This document shows positions 35,548 through 43,776 of a stretch of DNA of 64,000 bases, piece after piece. The position numbers were made by a program, and so were the translations under genes. The notes under the pieces are model-generated. The model was not told the DNA's origin. It saw nothing but the letters and a program-made list of their open reading frames with translations, and searched no databases. Each line of letters begins with the position of its first letter. The first letter of the stretch is position 1. The DNA is from Stagnihabitans lacustris (GTDB lineage Bacteria > Pseudomonadota > Alphaproteobacteria > Rhodobacterales > Rhodobacteraceae): positions 434,001 through 498,000 of the forward strand of contig NZ_JAPDGS010000002.1 in NCBI RefSeq assembly GCF_025950525.1, in the 5' to 3' direction.

Positions 35548-35972
35548 TTTTCCTCCGGGAGTTCTAGACGGATCAGGGGCCAGCGGCTGTTGGCAAGCCC
35601 GTTGGTGACAGAAGCGGCTTTCCAGCGGTTGCCCACCAGCCGCAGGGTCATGATAGACCGATAGGGCGCCAGAACGCGCTGGCCCCCCGCGATCAAGTGG
35701 CTGATATAGCTTCCAGAAATCAGGTCATGGTCCAAAAGTGCGGCCTGTTCGACCAGCCGGATGTAATCGGTGACGCGCAGCGCCTTCAGCGTGCCGGCAA
35801 AGGTGTCAAAGCCGGCCTTCAGCTCGTCTTCGGTGGTGATGACCTTGCTTTCGTCATGGCTGATGACGGCGCAGGGCAGGGCTACGGCCTCACGATAGGC
35901 CTCCCAGTCGAGGCGCAGGGTCGCGGTGGAAACCTCGTCCAGATAGCTTTGCAGGATGCCCGCGCTGTCCAT
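35544..35972 (-). CDS. NTF2-like (SnoaL-type) protein A
   Basis: A 142-residue small alpha+beta protein. The pattern ILQSYLDEVSTATLRLDWEAY, then VITTEDELKAGFDTFAGTL, LRVTDYIRLVE, and IMTLRLVGNRWKAASV is that of an NTF2/SnoaL cone. It resembles two neighbouring genes (37357 and 37819) in layout, so is a paralogue. Start ATG 35972 abuts the stop of the dual-cupin gene (TGAATG). It overlaps fadJ by 4 bases. Substrate unknown. Confidence 0.8.
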   Translation of the reverse strand: MDSAGILQSYLDEVSTATLRLDWEAYREAVALPCAVISHDESKVITTEDELKAGFDTFAGTLKALRVTDYIRLVEQAALLDHDLISGSYISHLIAGGQRVLAPYRSIMTLRLVGNRWKAASVTNGLANSRWPLIRLELPEEK

Positions 35973-36893
35973 TCAGGCCTCTTGCAGATAGCGGCGGGCG
36001 GTGCCGTCTTTTTCGGTGATCAACCCGTGGTCGGGGTAGTGGATGCGGTCCTGGTGCAACCGGGTGCCCAGAACCAGATAGCGGGTCGGGCGGTCGGTCC
36101 GGTTCTGCAGGCAATGGGCGGGACCCGCGCCCCGGGGCCAGGCAAGCGTATCGCCCGGCTGCAAAGCGGTCTCGTGATCCTCGATCAGGGTGGGGTGGCC
36201 GTCCAGGACATGCAGCATCTCGTCCTCGGCCTCGTGCCAGTGGCGAAAGGCGGATCGGCTGCCGGGGGGCAGAATTTCGACAAAGCATCCGAACTGGGTC
36301 AGGCCGCCGGGGTCGGACAGAAGGTGGTAATCGTAATCCCCAAGGCCGCCGCCCAGGATCGGATGGGTATAGCCCCGGGCGGGCACAGGCGCGCCGGGGC
36401 GGATGACGCGGGACCCCGCGCCGGGCGGATCGCCCCAGGGCGCGGCCAGGTTCAGCAGGTGGGGGGGCAGGGCGCCGCCGCGGATGCGCTCGCCGAACGG
36501 GGTCTCGATGTGCCAATCGGTCGCGGTGTTGACCTGGCGCGTGCCGTCGTCATAGGTGCAGATATCACCCCGGGCGCGGGCGCCGATCATGACAAAGCGG
36601 CAAGGCGCCGCGCTGCGGTTGGCCAGGGCATGAGCGTTCGGATCGCCGCGGCGAAAGCAGGCGGCCTGACCGGGCAACAGCGCGGTTTCCCCGGCATCGT
36701 CCAGAAGCGTGACCTGACCTTCCAGCACAAAGACCATCTCGTCCTCGGCCGTATGCCAGTGGCGCTTGCCGGTGGAGGCCCCGGGGTCAAGGCTTTGCAG
36801 ATGCAGGCCGAATTGCGTGATCCCGCCCGCATCCGACAGGGGGATGCTGGTCAGCCCCTCCTGAGCCAGAGCCTGAGGCGGGGTGACGATCAT
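35973..36893 (-). CDS. Dual-cupin protein
   Basis: A 306-residue protein with two cupin barrels. Metal-binding motifs are HWHTAEDE (H45, H47, E52) and HWHEAEDE (H218, H220, E225), each with a downstream motif (PNAHALANR; GPAHCLQNR) providing the third histidine. Each domain also carries GGxTQFG and PG near its start, the same as the single-cupin neighbour, so the three domains are a recent family. Possible roles are dioxygenase, isomerase or ligand binding. The start at 36893 overlaps the upstream gene stop by 4 bases. Confidence 0.85.
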   Translation of the reverse strand: MIVTPPQALAQEGLTSIPLSDAGGITQFGLHLQSLDPGASTGKRHWHTAEDEMVFVLEGQVTLLDDAGETALLPGQAACFRRGDPNAHALANRSAAPCRFVMIGARARGDICTYDDGTRQVNTATDWHIETPFGERIRGGALPPHLLNLAAPWGDPPGAGSRVIRPGAPVPARGYTHPILGGGLGDYDYHLLSDPGGLTQFGCFVEILPPGSRSAFRHWHEAEDEMLHVLDGHPTLIEDHETALQPGDTLAWPRGAGPAHCLQNRTDRPTRYLVLGTRLHQDRIHYPDHGLITEKDGTARRYLQEA

Positions 36894-37360
36894 TTCGGGC
36901 CGCTCCAGTCGCTGCCGTCCTTGTGGGTGAAGCGCGCCTGGCCATCCGCCATATGGACCATCATGTCGACATCGGAATAGGTGGCTGTCTCGGAGGGCGC
37001 CTTGGTGCCCACGACCAGGAACCGCGCCGGGGCGTCGGTGCGGTTGATGAAATGGTGGCCATCCGGGCGCCCGGCCGGAAAGGCCGCGCAGTCGCCGGGG
37101 CGCATCTCGGTTTCGCCCGCATCGGTGATCAGGATGCAGGTCCCCTCTGTCACCATCACGAACTCGTCCTCGTTCAGGTGCCAGTGGCGCAGACTGGACA
37201 GGGCGCCGGGGTCCAGCGTCACCAGATTGACGCCGAATTGCGTCAGGCCCCCCGCCTGACCCAGCCGCAAAGAGGACCGCCCGGCCATCATCGCGGCATA
37301 GGGTTCGGGATAGATGGACCCGGTCTTGACCGGCACTTGCGCAAGGTCGATCTTCATCAT
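36890..37360 (-). CDS. Single-domain cupin protein
   Basis: A 156-residue cupin with RHWHLNEDEFVMV (H59, H61, E66) and GHHFINRTD as the second motif. It is homologous to each half of the dual-cupin gene. Both ends overlap neighbours (ATGA upstream and downstream), so it lies within a fully coupled operon. Metal binding is likely; the reaction is unknown. Confidence 0.85.
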   Translation of the reverse strand: MMKIDLAQVPVKTGSIYPEPYAAMMAGRSSLRLGQAGGLTQFGVNLVTLDPGALSSLRHWHLNEDEFVMVTEGTCILITDAGETEMRPGDCAAFPAGRPDGHHFINRTDAPARFLVVGTKAPSETATYSDVDMMVHMADGQARFTHKDGSDWSGPK

Positions 37361-37815
37361 GTCTCCTTGGGGGTGAAACGGCCGTCCGACACCTCGGCCC
37401 GGCCCATGGTCCAGTGGATATGCCCTTCCGAACTTTCGATCTCGGCAATCTTCCAGCCCTCGTTGCCCTGCACCAGGCGCATCCGGGTTTCGAAAGGCTC
37501 TGCCAGAAGGCGGGCGCGCACCAGGATATGGGTCAGAAGCCGCGCCTCGGCGCCCTGTTCGGTGCGGTGCACGCCCAGCAACTTGCGATAGATATCCGTC
37601 ACGCCATGGGTGCGGATGATTCCGACATAAAGGTCGAAATCGGCGCGAAGGTCGGCTTCGGTCGTCAGGACATAGGGCTTTTCGCCCCGCGGCGTGAATT
37701 GCATCGGCAAGGTCACAAGCGTGCGATACTGCGCGAAATCGCCGCCGATCAGGGCCCGTGTCAAAAGGTCGGACAGTTCGGGGATGGCGCGGTCAGGCAT
37801 CCGCGCCCCCGTCAA
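37357..37815 (-). CDS. NTF2-like protein B
   Basis: A product of up to 152 residues (ATG 37815; an internal ATG at 37800 is also possible). ELSDLLTRALIGGDFAQYRTLVTLPMQ, then VLTTEADLRADFDLYVG, HGVTDIYRKL and a strand-rich C-terminal half with GNEGWKIAEIESSEGHI. The same scheme as the A and C paralogues. It starts 3 bases after the stop of C and overlaps the cupin gene by 4 bases. Confidence 0.78.
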   Translation of the reverse strand: MTGARMPDRAIPELSDLLTRALIGGDFAQYRTLVTLPMQFTPRGEKPYVLTTEADLRADFDLYVGIIRTHGVTDIYRKLLGVHRTEQGAEARLLTHILVRARLLAEPFETRMRLVQGNEGWKIAEIESSEGHIHWTMGRAEVSDGRFTPKET

Positions 37816-37818
37816 GCC

Positions 37819-38238
37819 TCAGGCCAGCGCGCGCCGCGGTTCGGTCGAAAGCCAGTCGCTTTGACACTGCGGATAGTCCGACATCTCGGTCTTGATCCCG
37901 GCGTCGGTCATGCGACAGTAATGCACGATCTGCCCCGACCCGAGCGATTCCCCATCCTTGCCAAAGTCGCGATGCGCGACCCAGACCCGGAACCGCCCAC
38001 CGCGCGGCAGTTCGATGGCGACCACCCAGGTCTCGATCCGGGCGATGTCGCGGGCCGTGGCCATCTTGTGCAGGCGCCCGAACGTCGCTTCCATATCGGC
38101 GGCTGACCGCACGACCTGTTGCCGCCCGCCGGTATAGATCGGAAAGGGGTAAAGATATTCCTGCGCCAGATCGCCATGCCGCCCGGTCAAAAAGAGCGAC
38201 ATGCGCCATTGGAGAAGGTCTTGCAGACGGGCATACAT
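37819..38238 (-). CDS. NTF2-like protein C, first gene of the cassette
   Basis: A 139-residue protein: LQDLLQWRMSLFLTGRHGDL, then a strand-helix region with ADMEATFGRL and the C-terminal GQIVHYCRMTDAGIKTEMSDY. Layout is like the A and B paralogues; sequence has drifted. It is the furthest upstream member. About 190 bases separate it from the thiolase gene, with an operator-like palindrome at 38317-38336. Confidence 0.75.
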   Translation of the reverse strand: MYARLQDLLQWRMSLFLTGRHGDLAQEYLYPFPIYTGGRQQVVRSAADMEATFGRLHKMATARDIARIETWVVAIELPRGGRFRVWVAHRDFGKDGESLGSGQIVHYCRMTDAGIKTEMSDYPQCQSDWLSTEPRRALA

Positions 38239-38316
38239 GGGGCGCGGGTTCCTCGAAACGCTTTGGACCAGAGGTCGCGATACAACCTGAGGGGAATCTC
38301 CTTAGGGTTGAAGCGA

Positions 38317-38336
38317 CGCTTTGTCGGTCTAAAGCG
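38317..38336. promoter_or_regulatory. Operator-like inverted repeat upstream of the cassette
   Basis: CGCTTT-N8-AAAGCG, with the related word AAGCGAC occurring as direct repeats at 38312 and 38332. It lies about 80-100 bases before the first cassette ATG. The binding protein is unknown. Confidence 0.4.
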
Positions 38337-38429
38337 ACTCGGGTGGCGGCCATGCGTCGCAGGCATGGCTGAGGGGATGCGCCCCAAGCCCCCCGCGAAC
38401 CGGCATGTCTGCGCCCCAAGTGCTTCATT

Positions 38430-39635
38430 TCAAAGCCTTTCCAGCACCGTCGCCGCGCCCATCCCGCTGGCCACGCATAGGGTCGCAAGGCCAAGCGTCT
38501 TGTCGCTGCGTTCCATCTCGTCCAAGAGTGTGCCAAGGATCATCGCCCCTGTCGCCCCCAAAGGATGCCCCATGGCAATCGACCCGCCATTGACGTTAAC
38601 AAGCGCCGGATCGACGTCGAAAGCCTGCTGAAAGCGCAGGACGACGGCGGCAAAGGCCTCGTTCACCTCGAAAAGGTCGATGTCGCGGATGGTCAGGCCC
38701 GCAGTCTTCAGGATGCGTTCTGTCACCGGCACGGGACCGGTCAGCATGATGGTCGGGTCCGTGCCGACCCGGGCCACGGCGCGGATGCGGGCGCGGGGCT
38801 TCAGCCCATGGGCGTCGCCCCATTCCTTTGATCCCACCAGCACCGCCGCCGCCCCATCGACGATCCCGCTGGAGTTCCCGGCGTGGTGGATGTGGTTGAT
38901 CCGCTCCAGATGCGGGTATTTCATCAAGGCCACCTTGTCGAAGCCCGGCATGACCTCGCCCATCTCCTTGAAGGCCGCCTTCAGCGCACCCAAGGTCGCC
39001 ATATCGGTCCCGGGGCGCATGTATTCATCATGCTCCAGGATCATCAGCCCATTGCGGTCGCGCACCGGGACCACTGAGCGCGCAAAGCGCCCCTCGCCCC
39101 AGGCCTTGGCCGCCCGGCGTTGGCTTTCCACCGCCAGGGCATCGGCCATGTCCCGCGTAAAGCCGTATTCCGTGGCGATGATGTCGGCCGAAATCCCCTG
39201 CGGCACGAACCGCGTGCCCATGGCCAGCGAGGGGTCCACCGCAATCGCCGCGCCGTCCGAGCCCATGGCCACCCGGCTCATCATCTCGACCCCGCCGGCG
39301 ATATAGGCGCCGCCATTGGCCGCAACCCCCTGGGCGGCCAGGTTGACCGCCTCCATGCCGCTGGCGCAGAACCGGTTGATCGACAGGCCCGGGATCGCTT
39401 CGTCCAGCCCGCTGGCCAGGACCGCCGAGCGCGCCAGGCAGCCGCCTTGTTCGCCCACCTGCGTGACATTGCCCCAGATGACATCCTCGATCACCGCGCC
39501 TGTGATCCCGTTGCGCGCGGCCAAAGCGTCCAGGATCTGCGCCGACAAGGCCACCGACGTGACCTCATGCAAGGCCCCGTCAGGCCGCCCCTTGCCGCGG
39601 GGGGATCGGATGGCGTCGAAGATATAGGCGTCCAT
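38430..39635 (-). CDS. fadA: Acetyl-CoA acetyltransferase / 3-ketoacyl-CoA thiolase
   Basis: A 401-residue thiolase. The acyl-accepting Cys is C90 in INRFCASGMEAV; GGSIAMGHPLGATG and LATLCVASGMG carry the His and the second Cys. It cleaves 3-ketoacyl-CoA with CoA, or condenses two acetyl-CoA. Being in the same minus-strand run as fadE-type and fadJ genes, it is the natural beta subunit partner of fadJ. The cassette of NTF2-like/cupin genes lies between the two. The symbol fadA rests on context; a phaA-like role is possible. Confidence 0.88.
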   Translation of the reverse strand: MDAYIFDAIRSPRGKGRPDGALHEVTSVALSAQILDALAARNGITGAVIEDVIWGNVTQVGEQGGCLARSAVLASGLDEAIPGLSINRFCASGMEAVNLAAQGVAANGGAYIAGGVEMMSRVAMGSDGAAIAVDPSLAMGTRFVPQGISADIIATEYGFTRDMADALAVESQRRAAKAWGEGRFARSVVPVRDRNGLMILEHDEYMRPGTDMATLGALKAAFKEMGEVMPGFDKVALMKYPHLERINHIHHAGNSSGIVDGAAAVLVGSKEWGDAHGLKPRARIRAVARVGTDPTIMLTGPVPVTERILKTAGLTIRDIDLFEVNEAFAAVVLRFQQAFDVDPALVNVNGGSIAMGHPLGATGAMILGTLLDEMERSDKTLGLATLCVASGMGAATVLERL

Positions 39636-39677
39636 GTGGGTCTCCTCGGGTATATGCGCAGTTACTTTAAGGCGCGA

Positions 39678-40286
39678 TTACTTGAAGGCGGGGGGCATCA
39701 GGTCATAGGGAGGCCGCCAGCCGGGAAGTGCTGCGATCCGGTCCAGCCAGGCCCCGATGGCCGGCCAGTCCGCGCGGTCAAAGCCGTAAGGCTCCGGGTA
39801 ATACAGATACCCACAGCACGAGATATCCGCGATTGAGGCCGCATCCCCCACCAGCCAGTCGCGGCGCGAAAGCTCGCCCTCCAGCACCTGATAAGCCGCC
39901 CTCAAACGCCCCTGCAGGAAGGGGATCACCCCCACGGGTCGCTTCTCCTCGGGCAGGAAGTTCATCAGGAACCGGCAGGACCCGATCTGCGCCGACAGCT
40001 TGTGATTGTCCCAGAGCAGCCAGCGCAGCACCTCCGCCCGCGGCCCGCCAAACTGCCCCGTGACCTGCGCCAGGTGATCCAGCATGACGCCGGATTGCGT
40101 CAGCACCAGATCGCCATCGACCAGCACCGGCACCTCTCCCATCGGGTTCAGCGCGCGGAATTCAGGCGTCCGGGCGCCCCCGGTAAAGAAGGGCACGAAC
40201 TCCAGCTCCCACCGGGTGCCGGTCAGTTCCAGCATCAGCGCCACCTTATAGGCATTGCCGCTTTCGCCGAATCCGTAAAGCTTCAT
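39678..40286 (-). CDS. Glutathione S-transferase family protein
   Basis: A 202-residue protein with the thioredoxin-like N-terminal domain (MKLYGFGESGNAYKVALMLEL; Ser at the active-site position) and helical C-terminal domain. PMGEVPVLVDGD is the cis-Pro block. Located between the thiolase gene and a 69-residue gene, overlapping the latter by 4 bases. Likely a detoxification accessory of the fad locus; the substrate is unknown. Confidence 0.9.
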   Translation of the reverse strand: MKLYGFGESGNAYKVALMLELTGTRWELEFVPFFTGGARTPEFRALNPMGEVPVLVDGDLVLTQSGVMLDHLAQVTGQFGGPRAEVLRWLLWDNHKLSAQIGSCRFLMNFLPEEKRPVGVIPFLQGRLRAAYQVLEGELSRRDWLVGDAASIADISCCGYLYYPEPYGFDRADWPAIGAWLDRIAALPGWRPPYDLMPPAFK

Positions 40287-40492
40287 CGCCTCTCCTCCAA
40301 CTCGGCCTGGAACAGCCGCATCCGGTGGACCAGTTTCTCATGGTCCGTGACGCTGTCGAAATGTTCGAACAGGAAGGACAAGGCCTCCCCCTCCTCCAAC
40401 CCCGCCTCGGCCGCGAAACGGCGCAGACGGCGGTATCCTTCTTCGGTCATCGCAACGGGAAACCGCCGCGTCAGTCGAAATCTCTTGGGCAT
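40283..40492 (-). CDS. Small RHH-like protein
   Basis: A 69-residue basic protein. RFPVAMTEEGYRRLRRFAAE and EALSFLFEHFDSV fit a ribbon-helix-helix pattern (strand, helix, turn, helix), so a small DNA-binding or antitoxin-like role is possible. It overlaps the GST start by 4 bases and is likely co-expressed. GGAGGG lies upstream of the ATG. Confidence 0.7.
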   Translation of the reverse strand: MPKRFRLTRRFPVAMTEEGYRRLRRFAAEAGLEEGEALSFLFEHFDSVTDHEKLVHRMRLFQAELEERR

Positions 40493-40663
40493 GAGGGCCC
40501 TCCTTTCGCCCTAAGCCTGAACCTCTTCGCCCCAAGCCGCAACGCCTCCCCCTCTCGATTCCGTCCAGCTTTCATACTGATCCAAATATCTCCACGGGGG
40601 TGCGGGGGTGTGAAACCCCCGCTCTTCGGGTGGGTGCGGAGGGCCGCGCTCCCCCCCAAGCCC
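40493..40663. other. Spacer with box element between the RHH-like gene and acyl-CoA dehydrogenase
   Basis: It holds an inverted box (40569-40599; CTTTCATACTGATCC) beside a GC stem (GCGGGGGTGTGAAACCCCCGC, about 40602-40622), the same hairpin family as in the array at 57 kb. Read in the direction of transcription (minus), the stem and box follow the acyl-CoA dehydrogenase stop and precede the small gene. Confidence 0.7.
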
Positions 40664-42394
40664 TCAGAAATCCTCCGCCGCCAGAGCCATGACCGAAGCC
40701 CCCCCGGCCTCGATCCGCGCCAGATGCAGCGCGCAGGCCGGCAGAGCGCGGGTCATGTAATGCCGCGCCGTCACCAGCTTGGCCGCGCCAAAGCTGCCGC
40801 CCATCTCTAAAGCAGCCCGCGCCATCCGCACCCACATCAGGCCCAGGCAGACATGCCCCGCCAGATGCAGGAAATCGGTCGAGCCTGCCAAAGCGTCATT
40901 CGGGTTCTTCATCCCCCGCTCGGCAAAGACCATGGCCGCGGCCTGCATCTGCTTGGAGGCCACTTTCAGCGCGCCGGTGAACTCGGCCATCTCGGGCCGG
41001 TCGTCATGGGCGCAACATTCGGATTTCAGGATGTCAAAGAAATCCATCACCGGCTTGCCACCCTCTGCGGTCAGCTTGCGGCCCACAAGGTCCAAGGCCT
41101 GCACCCCATTGGCGCCCTCATAGATCATCGCGATCCGCGCATCGCGGACATATTGGCTGACCCCATTGTCCTCGATATAGCCATGCCCGCCCCAGACCTG
41201 CTGCGCCGTCACCGCGCCCTCGAACCCCTTGTCGGTCAGGAAGCCCTTCATCACCGGGATCAACAGCGACACCACCCCCTCCGCCGCGCGATCCCCCAGC
41301 CGATGCGCCCGGTCCAGCATCACGGCGCCCCAATAGGTCAGCGCGCGGGCCCCTTCGACAAAGGCCTTCTGATCCATCAACATCCGCCGCACGTCCGGGT
41401 GCACGATCAAGGCCTCGGACGGCCCGGGACCCGAGGTCACACCGCGGCCCTGAATACGCTCCCGCGCATAACCCACCGAGGATTGATAGGCGGCTTCCGC
41501 CACCGCATAGCCCTGCAGCGCCACGCCCAACCGCGCTTCGTTCATCATGGTGAACATGGCGCGCATCCCCTTGTGCAGGTCCCCCACCAGCCAGCCCCGT
41601 GCGCCGTCGTAATTCATCACGCAGGTGGCATTGCCATGGATGCCCATCTTGTCTTCGACCTTGCCGGGGGCCACGGCATTGCGGCTGCCATCCTCCAGGT
41701 ATTTCGGCACGACAAAGAGGCTGATCCCGCGCGTCCCCTCACCCCCGCCCGGCGCCTTGGCCAGCACCAGATGGATGATGTTCGACGCCATCTCGTGATC
41801 GCCGGCCGAGATGAAGATCTTGGTCCCGGTGATCAGATAGGACCCATCCGGTTGCGGCTCTGCCTTGGTGCGGATCAGACCCAGGTCCGTGCCGCATTGC
41901 GGCTCGGTCAGGTTCATCGTGCCGGTCCATTCGCAGGTCGCAAGCTTGGGCAGGTAATAGGCCTTCTGCGCCTCCGTGCCATGCACCCGAAGGGCCGAGT
42001 AGGCGCCATGGGTCAGGCCCTGATACATCTGCAAGGCCATGTTCGCCGAAACGAAGGTCTCATTCACCGCCGTATGCAGGATATAGGGCAGGCCCTGACC
42101 GCCATGATCCACGTCACAGTCGATCGCCGTCCAGCCCCCCTGACGCAGGGCGTCAAAGGCCTGTTGAAAGCCCGAAGGCACGCGGACCTTGCCATTCTCC
42201 AACCGGCACCCCTCACGGTCGCCCACCGCGTTCAGGGGCGCCAGCATATCGGCGCACAGCTTGCCCGCCTCCTCCAGGATCGCCTGCGTAAACCCCGTAT
42301 CCAGATCGCCATAGCCGGGAATGTCGCTGTCTTGCACCTTCAGCACATGGTGCAGAACGAAGCCGATGTCCGTCAAAGGTGCGCGATAACCCAT
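40664..42394 (-). CDS. Acyl-CoA dehydrogenase, long form
   Basis: A 576-residue FAD enzyme of the C-terminal-extended (ACDH/FadE5-like) class: [40 protein letters not shown], and [18 protein letters not shown] carrying the catalytic Glu. Oxidises acyl-CoA to trans-2-enoyl-CoA. Its ATG lies 3 bases after the stop of a MerR gene, which is upstream on the same strand. Confidence 0.93.
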   Translation of the reverse strand: MGYRAPLTDIGFVLHHVLKVQDSDIPGYGDLDTGFTQAILEEAGKLCADMLAPLNAVGDREGCRLENGKVRVPSGFQQAFDALRQGGWTAIDCDVDHGGQGLPYILHTAVNETFVSANMALQMYQGLTHGAYSALRVHGTEAQKAYYLPKLATCEWTGTMNLTEPQCGTDLGLIRTKAEPQPDGSYLITGTKIFISAGDHEMASNIIHLVLAKAPGGGEGTRGISLFVVPKYLEDGSRNAVAPGKVEDKMGIHGNATCVMNYDGARGWLVGDLHKGMRAMFTMMNEARLGVALQGYAVAEAAYQSSVGYARERIQGRGVTSGPGPSEALIVHPDVRRMLMDQKAFVEGARALTYWGAVMLDRAHRLGDRAAEGVVSLLIPVMKGFLTDKGFEGAVTAQQVWGGHGYIEDNGVSQYVRDARIAMIYEGANGVQALDLVGRKLTAEGGKPVMDFFDILKSECCAHDDRPEMAEFTGALKVASKQMQAAAMVFAERGMKNPNDALAGSTDFLHLAGHVCLGLMWVRMARAALEMGGSFGAAKLVTARHYMTRALPACALHLARIEAGGASVMALAAEDF

Positions 42395-42397
42395 GTC

Positions 42398-42787
42398 TTA
42401 CTCCGCTGCCGCCTTGAAGGCCGCGATCATCGCAGCCCCCTCGGCCAATTCCTGTTTCAACTCTGCGATGGCCAGGTCCAATTCGTCCCGCTGCGCCACC
42501 ATCTGCCCCAGACGGTCCACCGCCACGGCATAGGTCCGCTCCAGCTGGGCCTGGTTGGAGCCCTCGCGCTCATACATGTCCAGAAGCTGACGGATATCTT
42601 CCAACGAAAAGCCAAAGCGTTTGCCGCGCAGGATCAACTGCAGCCGCGCCCGCGCCTTGCGGTCATAAAGCCGGTGCGAGCCCTGGCGGATCGGCCAGAT
42701 CAGCTCTTTTTGCTCATAAAACCGCAGCGTCCGCGCCGTGACCTGATAGGCCGCGCACATTTCGCCGATCGTCAGGACATCGTCCAT
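42398..42787 (-). CDS. MerR family regulator 1
   Basis: A 129-residue regulator with an N-terminal winged HTH (LTIGEMCAAYQVTARTLRFYE) and a coiled-coil C-terminus (ELDLAIAELKQEL). ATG 42787 has GGAGG upstream; ATGs at 42799 and 42856 are less likely. It lies upstream of the acyl-CoA dehydrogenase and downstream of an ACGT-rich operator at 42841. Like LiuR-type MerR proteins, it likely controls acyl-CoA catabolism in response to an acyl-CoA ligand. Confidence 0.92.
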   Translation of the reverse strand: MDDVLTIGEMCAAYQVTARTLRFYEQKELIWPIRQGSHRLYDRKARARLQLILRGKRFGFSLEDIRQLLDMYEREGSNQAQLERTYAVAVDRLGQMVAQRDELDLAIAELKQELAEGAAMIAAFKAAAE

Positions 42788-42840
42788 CACAGCCTCCATG
42801 GGATCAGGATGGCGCGTGCCCCGCGCCATGAAAAGGGAAA

Positions 42841-42862
42841 TTGACGTTGACGTCAAGGTAAC
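42841..42862 (-). promoter_or_regulatory. MerR-type operator upstream of regulator 1
   Basis: TTGACGTTGACGTCAAGGTAA (near-palindrome TTGACGTTGACGTCAA, followed by GGTAA). The same word is found inverted at 43251. LiuR-type MerR regulators of fatty- and branched-chain acid catabolism are known to bind ACGT-centred palindromes of this form. Confidence 0.7.
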
Positions 42863-42868
42863 GTGGCG

Positions 42869-43246
42869 TCACGGGAGGTTCGACAGATCCTCGGCCGAGG
42901 CGGTGCGCAGGGCGCGCAGATCGGCAATACGGCGGGCCAACTCCGCCTCTTCGGCAGCCAGCGCGGCCAGACGGCGATCCGCCAGCTCCAACCAGGCCTC
43001 AAGCTGCGACCTTGTGCCCTTCATGTTGTAGATCAGCAGCCATTGCCGGATTTCCTCCAGCGAAAAGCCGAAATGCCGGCCGCGCAGAATCAGCGTCATC
43101 CGCGCACATTCCCGCGCGCCATAGAACCGCGCGCGGCCCTGTTTTTGCGGCGCGATCAGTTCGATATACTCGTAATAGCGCAGGGTGCGCGGCGTCACGT
43201 CGAACTTCGCGCACATGTCCTTGAAGGTCAGAAGGGTGTCATCCAT
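42869..43246 (-). CDS. MerR family regulator 2
   Basis: A 125-residue paralogue: LLTFKDMCAKFDVTPRTLRYYEY HTH, then RFYGARECARMTLILRGR, and a coiled coil (ELARRIADLRALR). It is divergent from the thioesterase gene at 43324 and has the operator at 43251 in its immediate promoter, partly next to its ATG. Together with regulator 1 it forms the regulatory end of the fad locus. Confidence 0.92.
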   Translation of the reverse strand: MDDTLLTFKDMCAKFDVTPRTLRYYEYIELIAPQKQGRARFYGARECARMTLILRGRHFGFSLEEIRQWLLIYNMKGTRSQLEAWLELADRRLAALAAEEAELARRIADLRALRTASAEDLSNLP

Positions 43247-43250
43247 GAGC

Positions 43251-43272
43251 TTACCTTAACGTCAACGTCAGC
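43251..43272 (+). promoter_or_regulatory. MerR-type operator upstream of regulator 2 and thioesterase 1
   Basis: TTACCTTAACGTCAACGTCAG: reverse complement of the operator at 42841 with one base changed. It sits between the divergent ATGs (43246 minus and 43324 plus), so can control both directions. Confidence 0.7.
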
Positions 43273-43323
43273 CCCATGCAAATCCCTCTTGCAGGCGGCT
43301 TCCCTTGCGCCAAGATACCGCCC

Positions 43324-43776
43324 ATGACCGATGATCCCATCCCTGATGACCCCCGCCCAGAAGACCCGCGCCTGGCTTTGGCCCAAAGCTTCATCCACGC
43401 GCTGCCCCATTCCAAGGCGCTGGGGATGCAGCTGACCGATTTGGGCGAGGGCGTGGCCACGATCACCATGCCCTATGACCCCCGCCTGATCGGAGACCCC
43501 GCAACCGGCGTGATCCATGGCGGCGCAATCTCGGCCCTGATGGATACCGCCTCGGGCGCTTCGGTCATGTCGCATCCCTCGGCGCCAAGGTCGACCGCGA
43601 CGCTGGACCTGCGCATCGACTACATGCGCCCCGCGACGCCGGGGCAACAGATCACCGCGCGGGCCGAATGTCACCATGTCACGCGGTCGGTGGCCTTTAT
43701 CCGTGTGACGGCGCATGACGCCGACCCCACTCGCCCGGTCGCCATGGGCACCGGCACTTTCACGCTGGAGCGGTAG
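43324..43776 (+). CDS. PaaI-type hotdog thioesterase 1
   Basis: A 150-residue hotdog protein. TGVIHGGAISALMDTASGAS holds the active-site HGG; LDLRIDYMRPATPG and FIRVTAHD complete the fold. It hydrolyses acyl- or aryl-CoA. The start is 43324 (MTDDPIPDDP). It is divergent from regulator 2 with an operator between, which ties it to the fad locus. The second thioesterase begins right after the stop. Confidence 0.9.
   Translation: MTDDPIPDDPRPEDPRLALAQSFIHALPHSKALGMQLTDLGEGVATITMPYDPRLIGDPATGVIHGGAISALMDTASGASVMSHPSAPRSTATLDLRIDYMRPATPGQQITARAECHHVTRSVAFIRVTAHDADPTRPVAMGTGTFTLER

Noticed and set aside
37000-37448. N-terminal extension of the dual-cupin gene
   Set aside because: This frame runs antiparallel in register shift through the single-cupin gene; the ATG at 36893 overlaps that gene's stop and gives complete cupin domains.
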